A stretch of 64,000 nucleotides of DNA from Loktanella sp. 3ANDIMAR09 (GCF_001420005.1 NZ_LJAK01000007.1:1-64000), one strand, 5' to 3'. Shown: positions 8,814 to 17,053, counted from the stretch's first letter. The notes: generated from the sequence alone by a model not told the origin. Numbers and translations: made by a program.

Positions 8814-8828
8814 TTAGTAACATTTTAA
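8814..8828 (-). promoter_or_regulatory. possible CtrA half-consensus site upstream of the histidine kinase
   Basis: TTAA-N7-CTAA is read on the minus strand about 105 bp before the kinase start. This is one mismatch from the CtrA consensus TTAA-N7-TTAA. It sits in an AT-rich patch between the kinase and the FeeM-like gene. A single degenerate match is weak evidence. Confidence 0.3.
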
Positions 8829-8873
8829 TGAATATGGTTGGATTGCCGTTGGGTAATCCGCAGGCAGGATCGG

Positions 8874-9587
8874 TCAGGCAGCTGCAGTGCGCCTGTCCTG
8901 CGACGGAATATAAACACCGGCAAGGTCGGGAAACGCGATGTCGGATTGGGGCATATCCGCAATGGGGCCGAAAACCGGGGTCCGTGACAACACGGCGGCG
9001 CGCTGTTCACGCACGTTTGTCGTCAGCAAGTGTATGGGTTTGGCCAACCCAGGGTAACTGCGCGGATCGAGCGTCGGCGCATAGCCCAGATAGCGGCGAT
9101 AAAATGCCATGTGTTCTGACCGCACGGGCGCAAGCGCCAGATCCACATCGTAGAAAAGCGCTGCCATGAACGGAATGCGCAGCACGAGAAAGTGCAATGA
9201 AACCCGCTGCTTGCGTGCGGATGGATCAATCACGAAACGCGTCGGGTCAAGGACGGTCTTGCCTTGGCCGAAACCGGACGTGATTTCGGGGAAAACTTCG
9301 GCGGTGGGGGAAACCGCCGACAGTTCCGACATCAGATGCAACCGCACCGCTGCAAGCAGCTTGCCGTTGGTTTCGACCGCGATGTGCAGGCAATTTGCCG
9401 TGTCATCGTAGGCGTCATGCATGATGCCTTGTGCGTTTGCTGCGATCGACCCTTCGGCACGATAGCAATCGTATCGCAGACGGTAGATGTCTTCGAGGTC
9501 GCGATCGTCTGTCATCACACGGTACCGCGACTGACGCAGCGCATCCAGAACCCGCTCGTTCATGTTCAGGTCTCTTTGATAGGTCAC
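8874..9587 (-). CDS. FeeM-like N-acyl amino acid synthase (acyl-transferase of the GNAT/autoinducer-synthase fold)
   Basis: The 237-aa protein resembles the FeeM catalytic core, which joins an acyl chain from acyl-ACP to the amino group of an amino acid and is structurally related to acyl-homoserine lactone synthases. Visible features: DIYRLRYDCYRAEGSI near residue 33 (the substrate-entry segment shared with LuxI-like folds), LLAAVRLHL, VLDPTRFVIDPSARK, and the long helix with FYRRYLGYAP. No transmembrane segment is seen. Its start overlaps the stop of the upstream methyltransferase gene by four bases (ATGA), so they form one transcript. The natural product is not predictable; an acylated amino acid used as a lipid or signal is inferred. 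Confidence 0.75.
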   Translation of the reverse strand: MTYQRDLNMNERVLDALRQSRYRVMTDDRDLEDIYRLRYDCYRAEGSIAANAQGIMHDAYDDTANCLHIAVETNGKLLAAVRLHLMSELSAVSPTAEVFPEITSGFGQGKTVLDPTRFVIDPSARKQRVSLHFLVLRIPFMAALFYDVDLALAPVRSEHMAFYRRYLGYAPTLDPRSYPGLAKPIHLLTTNVREQRAAVLSRTPVFGPIADMPQSDIAFPDLAGVYIPSQDRRTAAA

Positions 9588-10345
9588 AGGTCGGTCGCGC
9601 GGCAGATCAGCAGGTCGCTATACCCGCGATAAACGACCTCTTGGCGCAGGACCTCGAACCCGGCATTGCGGACCGCAGTCGCAAGTTCATCTCCGCTGTG
9701 TGTCCAGTAGGTGCCGTCGTCTTGGGATGCGCGGATATTCGCGTTCTGTTTCGCGATCTCACGCCCCTGCCAAAAAATCCGGCATGCGCCAAACAGGCCA
9801 TGTTCCCGCCGCAGATGACCAAAGAGGTAGCGCCGCCAGTCAGAGACGTTCATCGCACGTCCCAGGTCCACCAGATACAGCAATCCGCCCGGTCGCAACA
9901 TGCGGCGCATGTCGGCCAGTCGGTCCTGCTGGTCCGGCATGGCATAGAGGGAATGGATCGAAACGATCAGATCGGCGTCGCCCGGCGCACCTGCAGATTC
10001 CAGACCAGCATTTTCAAAGATGATGTTGTCGTGGTCCGAGAGTTTTCGCTGCGCGACGCCCAGCATTCCGGGATCAGGCTCGATAAAGCGTATCTGACTG
10101 GTAGGGCAGCATCGCGCGATGATCTGCGAATAGTTTCCCGTCCCGCCGCCGATATCGTAAATCACCGATGGACCATCCAATTGCGACAAGAAGTCCTCAA
10201 ACCCCGAGAGAAGAGACTGATACTCGGGGTTGTGCGCCGACAGCAGGTCATAGGCGGCCGCGTAGGCTTGCCAATCGGTCTGCGCTGCGCGACTGCCCTT
10301 GTCTTTTGAAAAAACACCATCATTTTCAACGGAATATACGGACAT
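9584..10345 (-). CDS. class I SAM-dependent methyltransferase
   Basis: A 253-aa Rossmann-fold methyltransferase. VIYDIGGGTGNYSQI (about residue 63) is motif I for SAM binding, RFIEPDPGML is motif II, and MLRPGGLLYLVDLG is the post-motif. The substrate is unknown. The ATG at 10345 has AGAGGTG nine bases upstream and starts MSVYSVEND; the frame extends 41 codons further up without a good ribosome-binding site. It is the first gene of a two-gene unit with the FeeM-like synthase, which suggests the methyltransferase modifies the acyl amino acid or its precursor. Confidence 0.9.
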   Translation of the reverse strand: MSVYSVENDGVFSKDKGSRAAQTDWQAYAAAYDLLSAHNPEYQSLLSGFEDFLSQLDGPSVIYDIGGGTGNYSQIIARCCPTSQIRFIEPDPGMLGVAQRKLSDHDNIIFENAGLESAGAPGDADLIVSIHSLYAMPDQQDRLADMRRMLRPGGLLYLVDLGRAMNVSDWRRYLFGHLRREHGLFGACRIFWQGREIAKQNANIRASQDDGTYWTHSGDELATAVRNAGFEVLRQEVVYRGYSDLLICRATDL

Positions 10346-10802
10346 GACTGCAACACCTCTGGCAACAGGAGCTTGAAATGTCCCGATCTGTGTCGGGCAT
10401 AAGATCACTATAGGTTGCAAATTTAATCCAGCACAACCCGAACTGAGAACAGTTTCGACGTCACGCATATATTAGCCCCGGTCCGAGAACAATTTACCCG
10501 ATCGCTCAGGTCAATATTATTAATCTGTATTTAGTTATTGGGGCGTATCAATCTGCCAATTCATGATTTGCACGGAAATCAGGCGAAACTGAAACGGCTA
10601 TGCCTGCCCCGGTCCAGCGGCGTTTTTCGGACCGACCGGGATGTCCTGACGGCACCCAGCGTCCCGAATGGTCACCACCACTGGCAGGCCAGTGATCTGA
10701 CCCCCCGGCCCTGCGCCATGAAATTCACGATGCCGCCAAACCGCGGCCTCAATTTTGGGCGATCAGGACATCGTGCGTCACGCCGATGCAAAAGGAGGCA
10801 TC
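10346..10802. other. intergenic region, no clear gene
   Basis: About 460 bp without a gene I can support. The left part is AT-rich (around 10500-10550) and should carry the promoter of the methyltransferase-feeM unit. An open frame from 10538 has no ribosome-binding site and no recognisable protein character. No hairpin terminator is evident. Confidence 0.4.
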
Positions 10803-10991
10803 ATGGAATACAATGCCGCGCGGCCCAGTGACATGGACCTCGAACTTGTCGCGCATTTTTTGGGGCTGGTGACCTGTGCCAATGACAACGCCCCACCGCA
10901 ACAGACCGAGGCGCATGCCCCCTATCGCAGTGCCGGGAACAGGACCACACTGCGCCGCCCGCGGCCCTGCAACACAACTCCAGACGTCTGA
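10803..10991 (+). CDS. small hypothetical protein (62 aa)
   Basis: A short open frame starting MEYNAARPSDMDLELV, preceded by a near-perfect Shine-Dalgarno AAAAGGAGG with good spacing. The protein has an acidic/hydrophobic N-terminal half and a basic C-terminal tail (GNRTTLRRPRP), with no signal peptide or membrane segment. The stop lies eight bases from the stop of the convergent hypothetical gene at 11000. No family is recognised. The strong ribosome-binding site is the main support; the open frame is otherwise short enough to occur by chance in GC-rich DNA. Confidence 0.45.
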   Translation: MEYNAARPSDMDLELVAHFLGLVTCANDNAPPQQTEAHAPYRSAGNRTTLRRPRPCNTTPDV

Positions 10992-10999
10992 ACCGTTTG

Positions 11000-11473
11000 T
11001 CAGTGCAATTTGCGGGCGGCGTTGATCTGTCTTGAGATCTGCCAGATATCCCGCCCTGCCCGTTCTGCATATTGGATCAGGACAAGCAGCACCTCGCCGG
11101 GGACCAGCAGCGACAGCAGCAACATCGCATCCTCGCGGTCTGCGGTCACAGCGGCGGTCAGGATATGGGCGACGACCGCCTCGTCCGCGCCCACACAACG
11201 GCAGTCGGCACCGTGACGCATGACCGGACGGCGTGCATGATCGACCAGCGCCGTCACAAAGCCCGCCCAGTTTTCAGTTGCGGCTTGCCCACGCGCAGGC
11301 CCGAGGGCGGATTCAAAGAAGTCGCTGACCCGGTCACGACCCGCCGGACCGTCGAACCAGTCGCGAAACAGTGAAACGCTCACGAACTGCATCGGGTTCA
11401 GCGCGCGGATGTCGCCAACGACGACGCTACCCGTCACGGATTGGCGAGTGTCGATCTCCGTATCCATCATCAT
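11000..11473 (-). CDS. hypothetical protein, partner of a DUF2218 gene
   Basis: A 157-aa soluble protein with no family I recognise. A cysteine pair in HGADCRCVGADEAVVAHIL (about residues 88-106) is followed by two hydrophobic helices (EDAMLLLSLLVPGEVLLVLI). It is not long or hydrophobic enough at the N-terminus for a signal peptide. Its start codon overlaps the DUF2218 stop by four bases (ATGA), so it is the second gene of a two-gene operon transcribed away from the siderophore ABC importer. A role linked to iron is inferred from this context only. Confidence 0.8.
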   Translation of the reverse strand: MMMDTEIDTRQSVTGSVVVGDIRALNPMQFVSVSLFRDWFDGPAGRDRVSDFFESALGPARGQAATENWAGFVTALVDHARRPVMRHGADCRCVGADEAVVAHILTAAVTADREDAMLLLSLLVPGEVLLVLIQYAERAGRDIWQISRQINAARKLH

Positions 11474-11784
11474 GACGCGGCACCCCCGGTTTGCGTGGCC
11501 CAGACCATCGTCGAAAACGAGTCCCGGAACGCGAAACGCGCGAGGTGGCTGTCGACGATACCGCGCATCCTGTCCAGTTTTTCCGGATCATCCGTGGTGA
11601 CAACGACGCGCAGCACATCGTCGGTCGCTGTCAGTGCAATCTTGCCGGGCGGCAGCGCGATTTCGGCCGCTGCCGGATCGAAACGCACCTCTGCCTTGTG
11701 CGCGAAATGTTTGCTGAGTTGCTGAAGGTAGCGGCTGGCCTGTGTCGTGTCGAAGTGACCTTCATCGCGAAAAGCGGGTTGCAT
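11470..11784 (-). CDS. DUF2218 family protein
   Basis: A 104-aa protein of the DUF2218 family: the segment ASRYLQQLSKHFAHKAEV followed by a short beta-rich body ending in HLARFAFRDSF is characteristic. The function of the family is not established; members are often encoded beside siderophore uptake genes, and here the gene is divergent from such an importer. It is the first gene of a two-gene unit. The shared upstream region (11785-11872) holds an IRO-like palindrome, suggesting iron control in both directions. Confidence 0.8.
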   Translation of the reverse strand: MQPAFRDEGHFDTTQASRYLQQLSKHFAHKAEVRFDPAAAEIALPPGKIALTATDDVLRVVVTTDDPEKLDRMRGIVDSHLARFAFRDSFSTMVWATQTGGAAS

Positions 11785-11818
11785 CTGATTTTATCCTGAG
11801 TATTTCTGTCTGATATAA

Positions 11819-11837
11819 CCTGACAAGTTTAATCAGG
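11819..11837. promoter_or_regulatory. palindrome resembling an iron-responsive operator (TGA-N9-TCA)
   Basis: CCTGA-N9-TCAGG spans 11819-11837 between the divergent DUF2218 and substrate-binding protein genes, about 36 bp before the latter. TGA-N9-TCA is the core described for RirA-type iron boxes in alphaproteobacteria. The palindrome is seen; the regulator is inferred. Confidence 0.5.
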
Positions 11838-11872
11838 TTTGTCTAGCCACTTTGGACCAACTGGAGTCTCAC

Positions 11873-12775
11873 ATGAAAGTCACCCTTCCCATGCTCGCCC
11901 TGGCGGGGTTCGCAACCACGGCAGCAGCCCAGCAGGTCGAGGTTCTCACCTTTGCCGGGCCGGTCGATGTGGCAACCAGCCCGCAACGTGTCGTGGCACT
12001 CGACCTTGCGGCAATCGACAGTCTGGACGCCCTGGGGGTCACCGTGGACGGGGTGCCCGATTTCACACCGCCGGCTTATCTTGCGGATGCGATGGACGGG
12101 ATCACGACCGTCGGCACCCTGTTCGAGCCCGATTTCGAAGCCTTGGCGGTCATGGCACCGGATCTGATCATCGCGGGCGGCCGGTCGCAAACACAGGTGG
12201 ACGCATTGTCCCGCGTGGCCCCGACCCTGGACATGACCGTCAGCGAGACGCTGATTGACGATGCCATCGCACGCGTCACCGCCTACGGCCAGATTTTCGA
12301 CAAACCCGAGGCCGCAGCAACCCTGACCGCCGATCTGGACGCTGCCGTGACACAGGCGCAATCGGTCGCAGCCGGCAAAGGCCGTGCGCTGATCCTGCTG
12401 ACCAACGGCGGCAAGATTTCGGCCTATGGCGAAGGGTCCCGGTTCGGGTGGATTCACAGCGCATTGCACATCCCGCAGGCCTATCCCGACCTGACAGCCG
12501 GGTCACATGGCGAGGCCGTGTCGTTTGAATTCGTGGCCGAAGTCGATCCCGACTGGATCTTTGTCGTCGATCGCGGCGCTGCAATCGGTCAGGAAGGCGA
12601 GGCCGCAGCCGTCACACTCGACAACCCGCTGGTGGCTGAAACCAAGGCGGCACAGCAAGGTCAGATCGTCTATCTGGACAGCGCCCCCCTGTATCTGGCC
12701 GGCGGCGGTATCCAGTCGCTGATGGGCAGCATCGCTGACATCACAGCCGCCCTTCAGGGCGACACGGACAGCTAA
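11873..12775 (+). CDS. siderophore ABC transporter, periplasmic substrate-binding protein (FatB/CeuE type)
   Basis: A 300-aa periplasmic binding protein of the iron-siderophore class. It begins with a signal peptide MKVTLPMLALAGFATTAAA and cleavage after AAA or AAQ. Family features: RVVALDLAAIDSLDALGV, FEPDFEALAVMAPDLIIAGG, and the C-terminal DWIFVVDRG stretch. It has no lipobox cysteine, so it is probably soluble in the periplasm. The start at 11873 has GGA eight bases upstream. It leads a four-gene operon with two FecCD permeases and an ATPase; no outer-membrane receptor or siderophore synthesis gene is present, consistent with use of scavenged catecholate-type siderophores (substrate inferred). 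Confidence 0.93.
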   Translation: MKVTLPMLALAGFATTAAAQQVEVLTFAGPVDVATSPQRVVALDLAAIDSLDALGVTVDGVPDFTPPAYLADAMDGITTVGTLFEPDFEALAVMAPDLIIAGGRSQTQVDALSRVAPTLDMTVSETLIDDAIARVTAYGQIFDKPEAAATLTADLDAAVTQAQSVAAGKGRALILLTNGGKISAYGEGSRFGWIHSALHIPQAYPDLTAGSHGEAVSFEFVAEVDPDWIFVVDRGAAIGQEGEAAAVTLDNPLVAETKAAQQGQIVYLDSAPLYLAGGGIQSLMGSIADITAALQGDTDS

Positions 12776-12776
12776 G

Positions 12777-13724
12777 GTGACCCGCAACGGCCTTCTTGGT
12801 GCATTGACGCTCGTGCTGTTGATCGGCACGAGCGTTTTCGTCGGGGCAACGGATATGCTGTCGGGGGATCTGGATGCGGGGTTCCTGATGGCCGTCAGCC
12901 GCCTGCCCCGGACCGCTGCCGCGATCCTGACGGGCGCGGGTCTGGCAATGGCGGGTGTCGTCGTGCAACTGTGCGTGCAAAATCGGATGGTCGAACCGGG
13001 TCTGGTCGGCACACCTGAATCCGCGATGCTGGGCTTGCTGGCCATCACCCTGATCGCCCCCGGGGCCGCACTGATGACCAAGATGTCGGTGGCGGCCGTC
13101 ACGGCCTTGGTCGGCACGCTGGGATTTATGGCCCTGGCCCGGCAGGTTCCCCGGCAGGACCCCGTGCTGTTGCCATTGGTCGGGTTGATCTACGGCGGCA
13201 TTCTGGGGTCAGTCGTTCTGGGCATCGCCTGGGTCACCGATCTGGTGCAATTCATAGGCGTCTGGCAGTCAGGCGAATTTTCCGGCGTCCTGCAGGGCCG
13301 CTATGAATTGCTCTGGATCGTGGCACTGGTGGCGGCCGCACTTTACCTTGCGGCTGACCGTCTGACGCTGCTGGGTCTGGGCGAGGATGCCGCCCGCAGT
13401 CTGGGACTGGATTACCGGCAGACGTTGATCGGCGGACTGGTCCTTGTGGCGATCACGGTTGCAGTCATCGTCGTCACCGTTGGCAGCATCCCGTTTGTGG
13501 GCCTCGTTGTGCCCAACATCGTCTCCCGCCTGCGCGGGGACAATCTGCGCGACAATCTGCCTGTCGTGGCGTGGACGGGTGCTGTGCTTGTGCTGGCCTG
13601 CGACATCCTGGGCCGCGTGCTGCGCTGGCCTTATGAAATTCCTGCGGGCACGATCTTTGCGGTGTTCGGTGCGGGCCTGTTTTTGTGGTTGCTGCACAGC
13701 AGACCGGGGCGGTCCCATGGCTGA
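12777..13724 (+). CDS. siderophore ABC transporter permease, FecCD family
   Basis: A 315-aa integral membrane protein of the FecCD family with about nine to ten hydrophobic segments. Typical family segments are visible: RLPRTAAAILTGAGLAMAG near residue 43, LLGLGEDAARSLGLDYRQT before the coupling loop, and VGSIPFVGLVVPNIVSRL near residue 240. The start is a GTG one base after the substrate-binding protein stop; no ATG with a better site lies nearby. It overlaps the next permease by eight bases. The two permeases are diverged and presumably form a heterodimer. Confidence 0.93.
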   Translation: MTRNGLLGALTLVLLIGTSVFVGATDMLSGDLDAGFLMAVSRLPRTAAAILTGAGLAMAGVVVQLCVQNRMVEPGLVGTPESAMLGLLAITLIAPGAALMTKMSVAAVTALVGTLGFMALARQVPRQDPVLLPLVGLIYGGILGSVVLGIAWVTDLVQFIGVWQSGEFSGVLQGRYELLWIVALVAAALYLAADRLTLLGLGEDAARSLGLDYRQTLIGGLVLVAITVAVIVVTVGSIPFVGLVVPNIVSRLRGDNLRDNLPVVAWTGAVLVLACDILGRVLRWPYEIPAGTIFAVFGAGLFLWLLHSRPGRSHG

Positions 13725-14661
13725 GCGTCGCCTGTTCGCCCTGTTGGGTCTGCTCGCACTGCTGTCGGCGCTGTTCCTGGGCTGGGGATTGCGCGAACCA
13801 GCAGGGTTCATCCTGTCGCTGCGCGCGGTCAAGCTGGCCGCACTGCTGGTCGTCGGTGCCGCGATCGGTGCTGCGACGGTCATGTTTCAGACGGTTGCCG
13901 CCAATCGGCTGCTGACCCCCGGTATCGTGGGTTTTGACGCGCTGTTCGTCTTTCTCCAGACGGGGTTGGTCCTGCTGCTGGGGGGAGCGGGGTTCGCCAC
14001 ATTGCCGGACCTGGCAAAGTTCGGTGCGGAACTGTTGTGCATGTTGCTGGCCGGTGTCGCCCTGTTCGGGGTGATGTTGCGCCGAGGGGCCGAGGACGTC
14101 CTGCGGCTGGTGCTGACAGGCGTCATTCTGGGCGTTTTCCTGCGGGGGCTGTCCGGTTTTGCGGGCCGCCTGCTGGACCCGTCGGAATACAGTATCGTGC
14201 AGCAGGCCAGTTTCGCGACATTCGGCACCGTTGACGGCACGCAACTGGCCATCGCCGCGGCGGTCCTCGCTGCGGCCCTGACCGGCGCACGCCTGTTGGC
14301 ACCGGCGCTGGATGCCGCGGCACTGGGGCGCACGACCGCGCGCGCCATCGGGCTGCCGTTCGACCGTATCGCACTGTTGGCACTGGTCATCGTGTCGGCT
14401 TGTGTCGCCGCATCGACCGCACTGGTCGGGCCGATCACCTTTCTGGGCCTGCTGGCCGCGAGTCTCGCCCATGCTGTCCTGCGGACCTGGCGGCATGCGC
14501 TGCTGATCCCCGGTGCCGCGATCATCGGCGCAAGCATCCTGGTAGCCGGGCAGTTCGTGTTCGAACGCCTGCTAGGCCAGCAATCGACATTGGCCGTGAT
14601 CGTGGGATGCGTTGGCGGCCTGCTGTTCCTGTTCCTTGTCCTACGAAAGTCTCGCCCATGA
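13717..14661 (+). CDS. siderophore ABC transporter permease, FecCD family (second subunit)
   Basis: The second FecCD permease, 314 aa, starting MAERRLFALLGLLAL. It shows the same topology: VKLAALLVVGAAIGAATVMFQ, PGIVGFDALFV, LGRTTARAIGLPFDR (coupling region), and VGPITFLGLLAASLAHAV. The frame is open far upstream inside the first permease, but ATG at 13717 gives the right length and overlaps the first permease stop by eight bases. It overlaps the ATPase start by four bases (ATGA). Confidence 0.93.
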   Translation: MAERRLFALLGLLALLSALFLGWGLREPAGFILSLRAVKLAALLVVGAAIGAATVMFQTVAANRLLTPGIVGFDALFVFLQTGLVLLLGGAGFATLPDLAKFGAELLCMLLAGVALFGVMLRRGAEDVLRLVLTGVILGVFLRGLSGFAGRLLDPSEYSIVQQASFATFGTVDGTQLAIAAAVLAAALTGARLLAPALDAAALGRTTARAIGLPFDRIALLALVIVSACVAASTALVGPITFLGLLAASLAHAVLRTWRHALLIPGAAIIGASILVAGQFVFERLLGQQSTLAVIVGCVGGLLFLFLVLRKSRP

Positions 14662-15419
14662 TCCGGATCGAAAACATGTCCGTCGCACGTCAGGGCATCA
14701 CGACCCTGTCAGACATCAACCTCGGCTTTGGCGAAGGTGGCGTCACCGCGCTGATTGGTCCGAACGGCGCGGGGAAATCCACCCTGTTGCATGCGATGTC
14801 GGGGCTGCTGCCGCTGGCCAGCGGTCGCGTCACGATCGCGGGTCAGGATATCGCCCGTGCGACGGCGCAGGTGCGGGCCCGCACCGTCGCCCTGCTGACC
14901 CAGTCGGAACATGTGACCGCCCGGCTGACCGTCGCCGATCTGGTGACCTTCGGACGTTGGCCGCACCATCGCGGCAGGCCCGGTCCGGCCGACCATGCGG
15001 CCGTCGCACAGGCGTTGGACCTGTTTGCGCTGACCGACCTCGCGCAGCGGCAGATTGACCGGCTGTCCGGTGGCCAGCGGCAACGGGCCTTTGTCGCGAT
15101 GGCCTATGCGCAGGGCACGCCGTGGATGCTGCTGGATGAACCACTGGCGGCACTGGACCCGCGCCATGCGCGTGATCTGATGGAACGGCTGCACGCGTTG
15201 TCGCGGCCAGGACCACGGCAGCGCAGCGTCGTCATCGTGGTGCACGACCTCAATATCGCGGCCCGCTATGCCGACCGGATCGTCGCGCTGAAGGATGGCC
15301 GGATCGCCCGGACCGGACCCAAGGTGATCGCCCTGACCTCGGCCATGCTGTCAGACCTGTTCGACACGCGCATGGCGGTGGACGCGGTAAACGGCCATCC
15401 CGTGGTGGTCCCGGTCTGA
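14658..15419 (+). CDS. siderophore ABC transporter ATP-binding protein
   Basis: A 253-aa ABC ATPase that powers the upstream permeases. Walker A is GPNGAGKST (about residues 35-43), the signature is LSGGQRQRA, Walker B is MLLDEPLAALD, and the switch histidine is in VVHDLN. FGRWPHHRGRPG between Walker A and the signature is typical of the iron-siderophore subfamily. It starts inside the permease stop (ATGA), and ends 16 bp before the convergent YjbQ gene. Confidence 0.94.
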   Translation: MIRIENMSVARQGITTLSDINLGFGEGGVTALIGPNGAGKSTLLHAMSGLLPLASGRVTIAGQDIARATAQVRARTVALLTQSEHVTARLTVADLVTFGRWPHHRGRPGPADHAAVAQALDLFALTDLAQRQIDRLSGGQRQRAFVAMAYAQGTPWMLLDEPLAALDPRHARDLMERLHALSRPGPRQRSVVIVVHDLNIAARYADRIVALKDGRIARTGPKVIALTSAMLSDLFDTRMAVDAVNGHPVVVPV

Positions 15420-15435
15420 GGCCGAGGCTGCCCCC

Positions 15436-15852
15436 TCACCCGCTGAAATGCGCCATCACGTTCCGCCTGTGCGGGGCCGTGCGGTGTTCGAACACGTAAA
15501 TCCCCTGCCAGGTGCCGAGGGCCATGCGCCCCGCTGTCACCGGGATCGACAGGCTGACTGGCAAAAGCGCCGCCTTGATATGGGCGGGCATGTCGTCGGG
15601 GCCTTCGTAGGTATGGGTCAGATAGGACATGGCCGGGTCCGTTGTCGGCGGCACGAGCCGCGCAAAATAGGCGTTCAGGTCGGTCTGCACCTCGGGGTCG
15701 GCGTTTTCCTGCACCAGCAGGCTGGCAGAAGTGTGCTGGATGAACAGCGTCAGCAGGCCGTCGCGGCCAGTCTGGCGGACCCAGTCCGCGACCTGATCGG
15801 TGATGTCCGTCAGGCCGGGGCCGCGCGTCGGAACGGTGAAACGGGTCTGCAT
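15436..15852 (-). CDS. YjbQ family protein (UPF0047, putative thiamine-phosphate synthase-like)
   Basis: A 138-aa protein of the YjbQ/UPF0047 family. The family signature is clear: TLFIQHTSASLLVQENADPEV near residue 36, HIKAALLPVSLSIPV, and LGTWQGIYVFEHR at the C-terminus. Family members have been linked to weak thiamine-phosphate synthase activity, but the physiological role is unsettled. ATG at 15852 with AAAGG upstream gives the family length; the frame extends 25 codons further without support. Confidence 0.92.
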   Translation of the reverse strand: MQTRFTVPTRGPGLTDITDQVADWVRQTGRDGLLTLFIQHTSASLLVQENADPEVQTDLNAYFARLVPPTTDPAMSYLTHTYEGPDDMPAHIKAALLPVSLSIPVTAGRMALGTWQGIYVFEHRTAPHRRNVMAHFSG

Positions 15853-15911
15853 CGGGAACCTTTCAGGTGGGGGGCGGCGTTGGGTCGGCAACACGCATAA
15901 GGAGTGACAGA

Positions 15912-16586
15912 ATGGCCGACAAGACATTGTTCATCACAGGCGCATCCAGCGGGATCGGTGCAGCAACCGCACGCAAGGCGGTGGCAAGCGGATGGAACGT
16001 GGGTCTGTTAGCCCGGTCCAAGGACAAGCTGGCGGATCTGGTCGACGAACTGGGTGACGCCGCACTGGCCCTACCGGGTGACGCGACCGACTATGGCGAA
16101 CTGACCGCGGCACTGGACACGCTGGCCGACAAGTTCGGCGGTGTGCACGCGGCCTTTGCCAACGCGGGCCGTGGCACGTCGCAGGGCGGCACCGAAGGCG
16201 GCGATTTGGATGATTGGCAGGGCATGATCGATCTGAACGTCATGGGCCTGCTGAAAACCACCAAGGCCGCGCTGCCGCACCTGAAAAAGACCAAGGGACA
16301 TATGGTGCTGACCGGCTCTGCCGCCGGACGCCGCCATTTGTCCGGATCAGTCTACGGCGCAACCAAATGGTTCGTGCATGGTTACGGCGGCAACCTGGCC
16401 GAAGAGATGAAGGACTGGGGCGGTCGCTGTACCGTCGTGGCACCCGGCATGGTGAACACCGCATTTTTCGACGAACCGAAACCCGACAAGCTGCAACCCG
16501 AGGACGTGGCCGATGCGGTCATGCTCGCACTGAACGCGTCCGAGGTGAACGACGTGCGCGAAGTGTTCCTGATGCCGCGCGGCTGA
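15912..16586 (+). CDS. SDR family oxidoreductase
   Basis: A 224-aa short-chain dehydrogenase/reductase. The N-terminal TGASSGIGAATA is the NAD(P)-binding motif, FANAGRG is the NNAG-equivalent, VLTGSAAG carries the catalytic Ser, and VYGATKWFVHG is YxxxK. VAPGMVNTAFFDEP follows as in the classical family. The substrate is unknown. The start is set by AAGGAGTGACAG just upstream of ATG at 15912. It converges with qorR. Confidence 0.93.
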   Translation: MADKTLFITGASSGIGAATARKAVASGWNVGLLARSKDKLADLVDELGDAALALPGDATDYGELTAALDTLADKFGGVHAAFANAGRGTSQGGTEGGDLDDWQGMIDLNVMGLLKTTKAALPHLKKTKGHMVLTGSAAGRRHLSGSVYGATKWFVHGYGGNLAEEMKDWGGRCTVVAPGMVNTAFFDEPKPDKLQPEDVADAVMLALNASEVNDVREVFLMPRG

Positions 16587-16614
16587 TTTCGATTGTCGCA
16601 GCTACAGAGTTTCA

Positions 16615-16648
16615 GACGCGGCCGCAGGACTTAGCCTGCGGCCGCGTC
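16615..16648. terminator. possible bidirectional terminator between SDR and qorR
   Basis: A perfect 14-bp stem (GACGCGGCCGCAGG at 16615-16628 and CCTGCGGCCGCGTC at 16635-16648) with a 6-nt loop lies across the end of qorR. There is no strong T-run on either side, so termination is only possible, not certain. Confidence 0.4.
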
Positions 16649-17002
16649 GTATTTTGCCCGGGCCTGCGCCAACGTATCGGCGTGCGCCTCGGCCCAGTCC
16701 AGCAGACCGAACACAGGGATCAGCAAGGACTGACCAAGATCCGTCAATTCATAGGACACGCTGGGCGGTTTCGTCGGATAGACACGCCGCAGGATCAGGC
16801 CGTCCCGTTCAAGATCGCGCAGCGATTGGGTCAGCATCCGTTTCGATATATCAGGCAGGGCGCGGCCAAGGGCATTGAACCGCGCTGGCCCGTCATGCAG
16901 CGTCAGCAGGATCAGCGTCGTCCATTTGGCCGCCACATGATCAAGGACATGGCGCACAGGACAATTGTTCAGATCCATTTCCTCTGACTGCCAGCGTTCC
17001 AT
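16631..17002 (-). CDS. qorR: HxlR family transcriptional regulator (QorR-like)
   Basis: A 123-aa HxlR winged-helix regulator: [20 protein letters not shown] near residue 14, [27 protein letters not shown] recognition region, and [10 protein letters not shown] wing. The conserved Cys near the N-terminus (NNCPV) is the redox-sensing residue in QorR/HypR-type members. It is divergent from a QorB-like quinone reductase gene, the same arrangement as ytfH/ytfG of E. coli, so it probably represses that gene and responds to quinone or aldehyde stress. Start 17002 ([11 protein letters not shown]) is chosen for family length; the frame runs to 17140. Confidence 0.85.
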   Translation of the reverse strand: MERWQSEEMDLNNCPVRHVLDHVAAKWTTLILLTLHDGPARFNALGRALPDISKRMLTQSLRDLERDGLILRRVYPTKPPSVSYELTDLGQSLLIPVFGLLDWAEAHADTLAQARAKYDAAAG

Positions 17003-17053
17003 GCGCGAAATCTGTTTTTGTCCGTCCACGGGTGGTTCCCTCTGTGTGCCCTG

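Noticed and set aside
10538-10831. Open frame of 97 codons in the gap before the small gene
   Set aside because: No ribosome-binding site, no domain, and typical of chance frames in GC-rich DNA.
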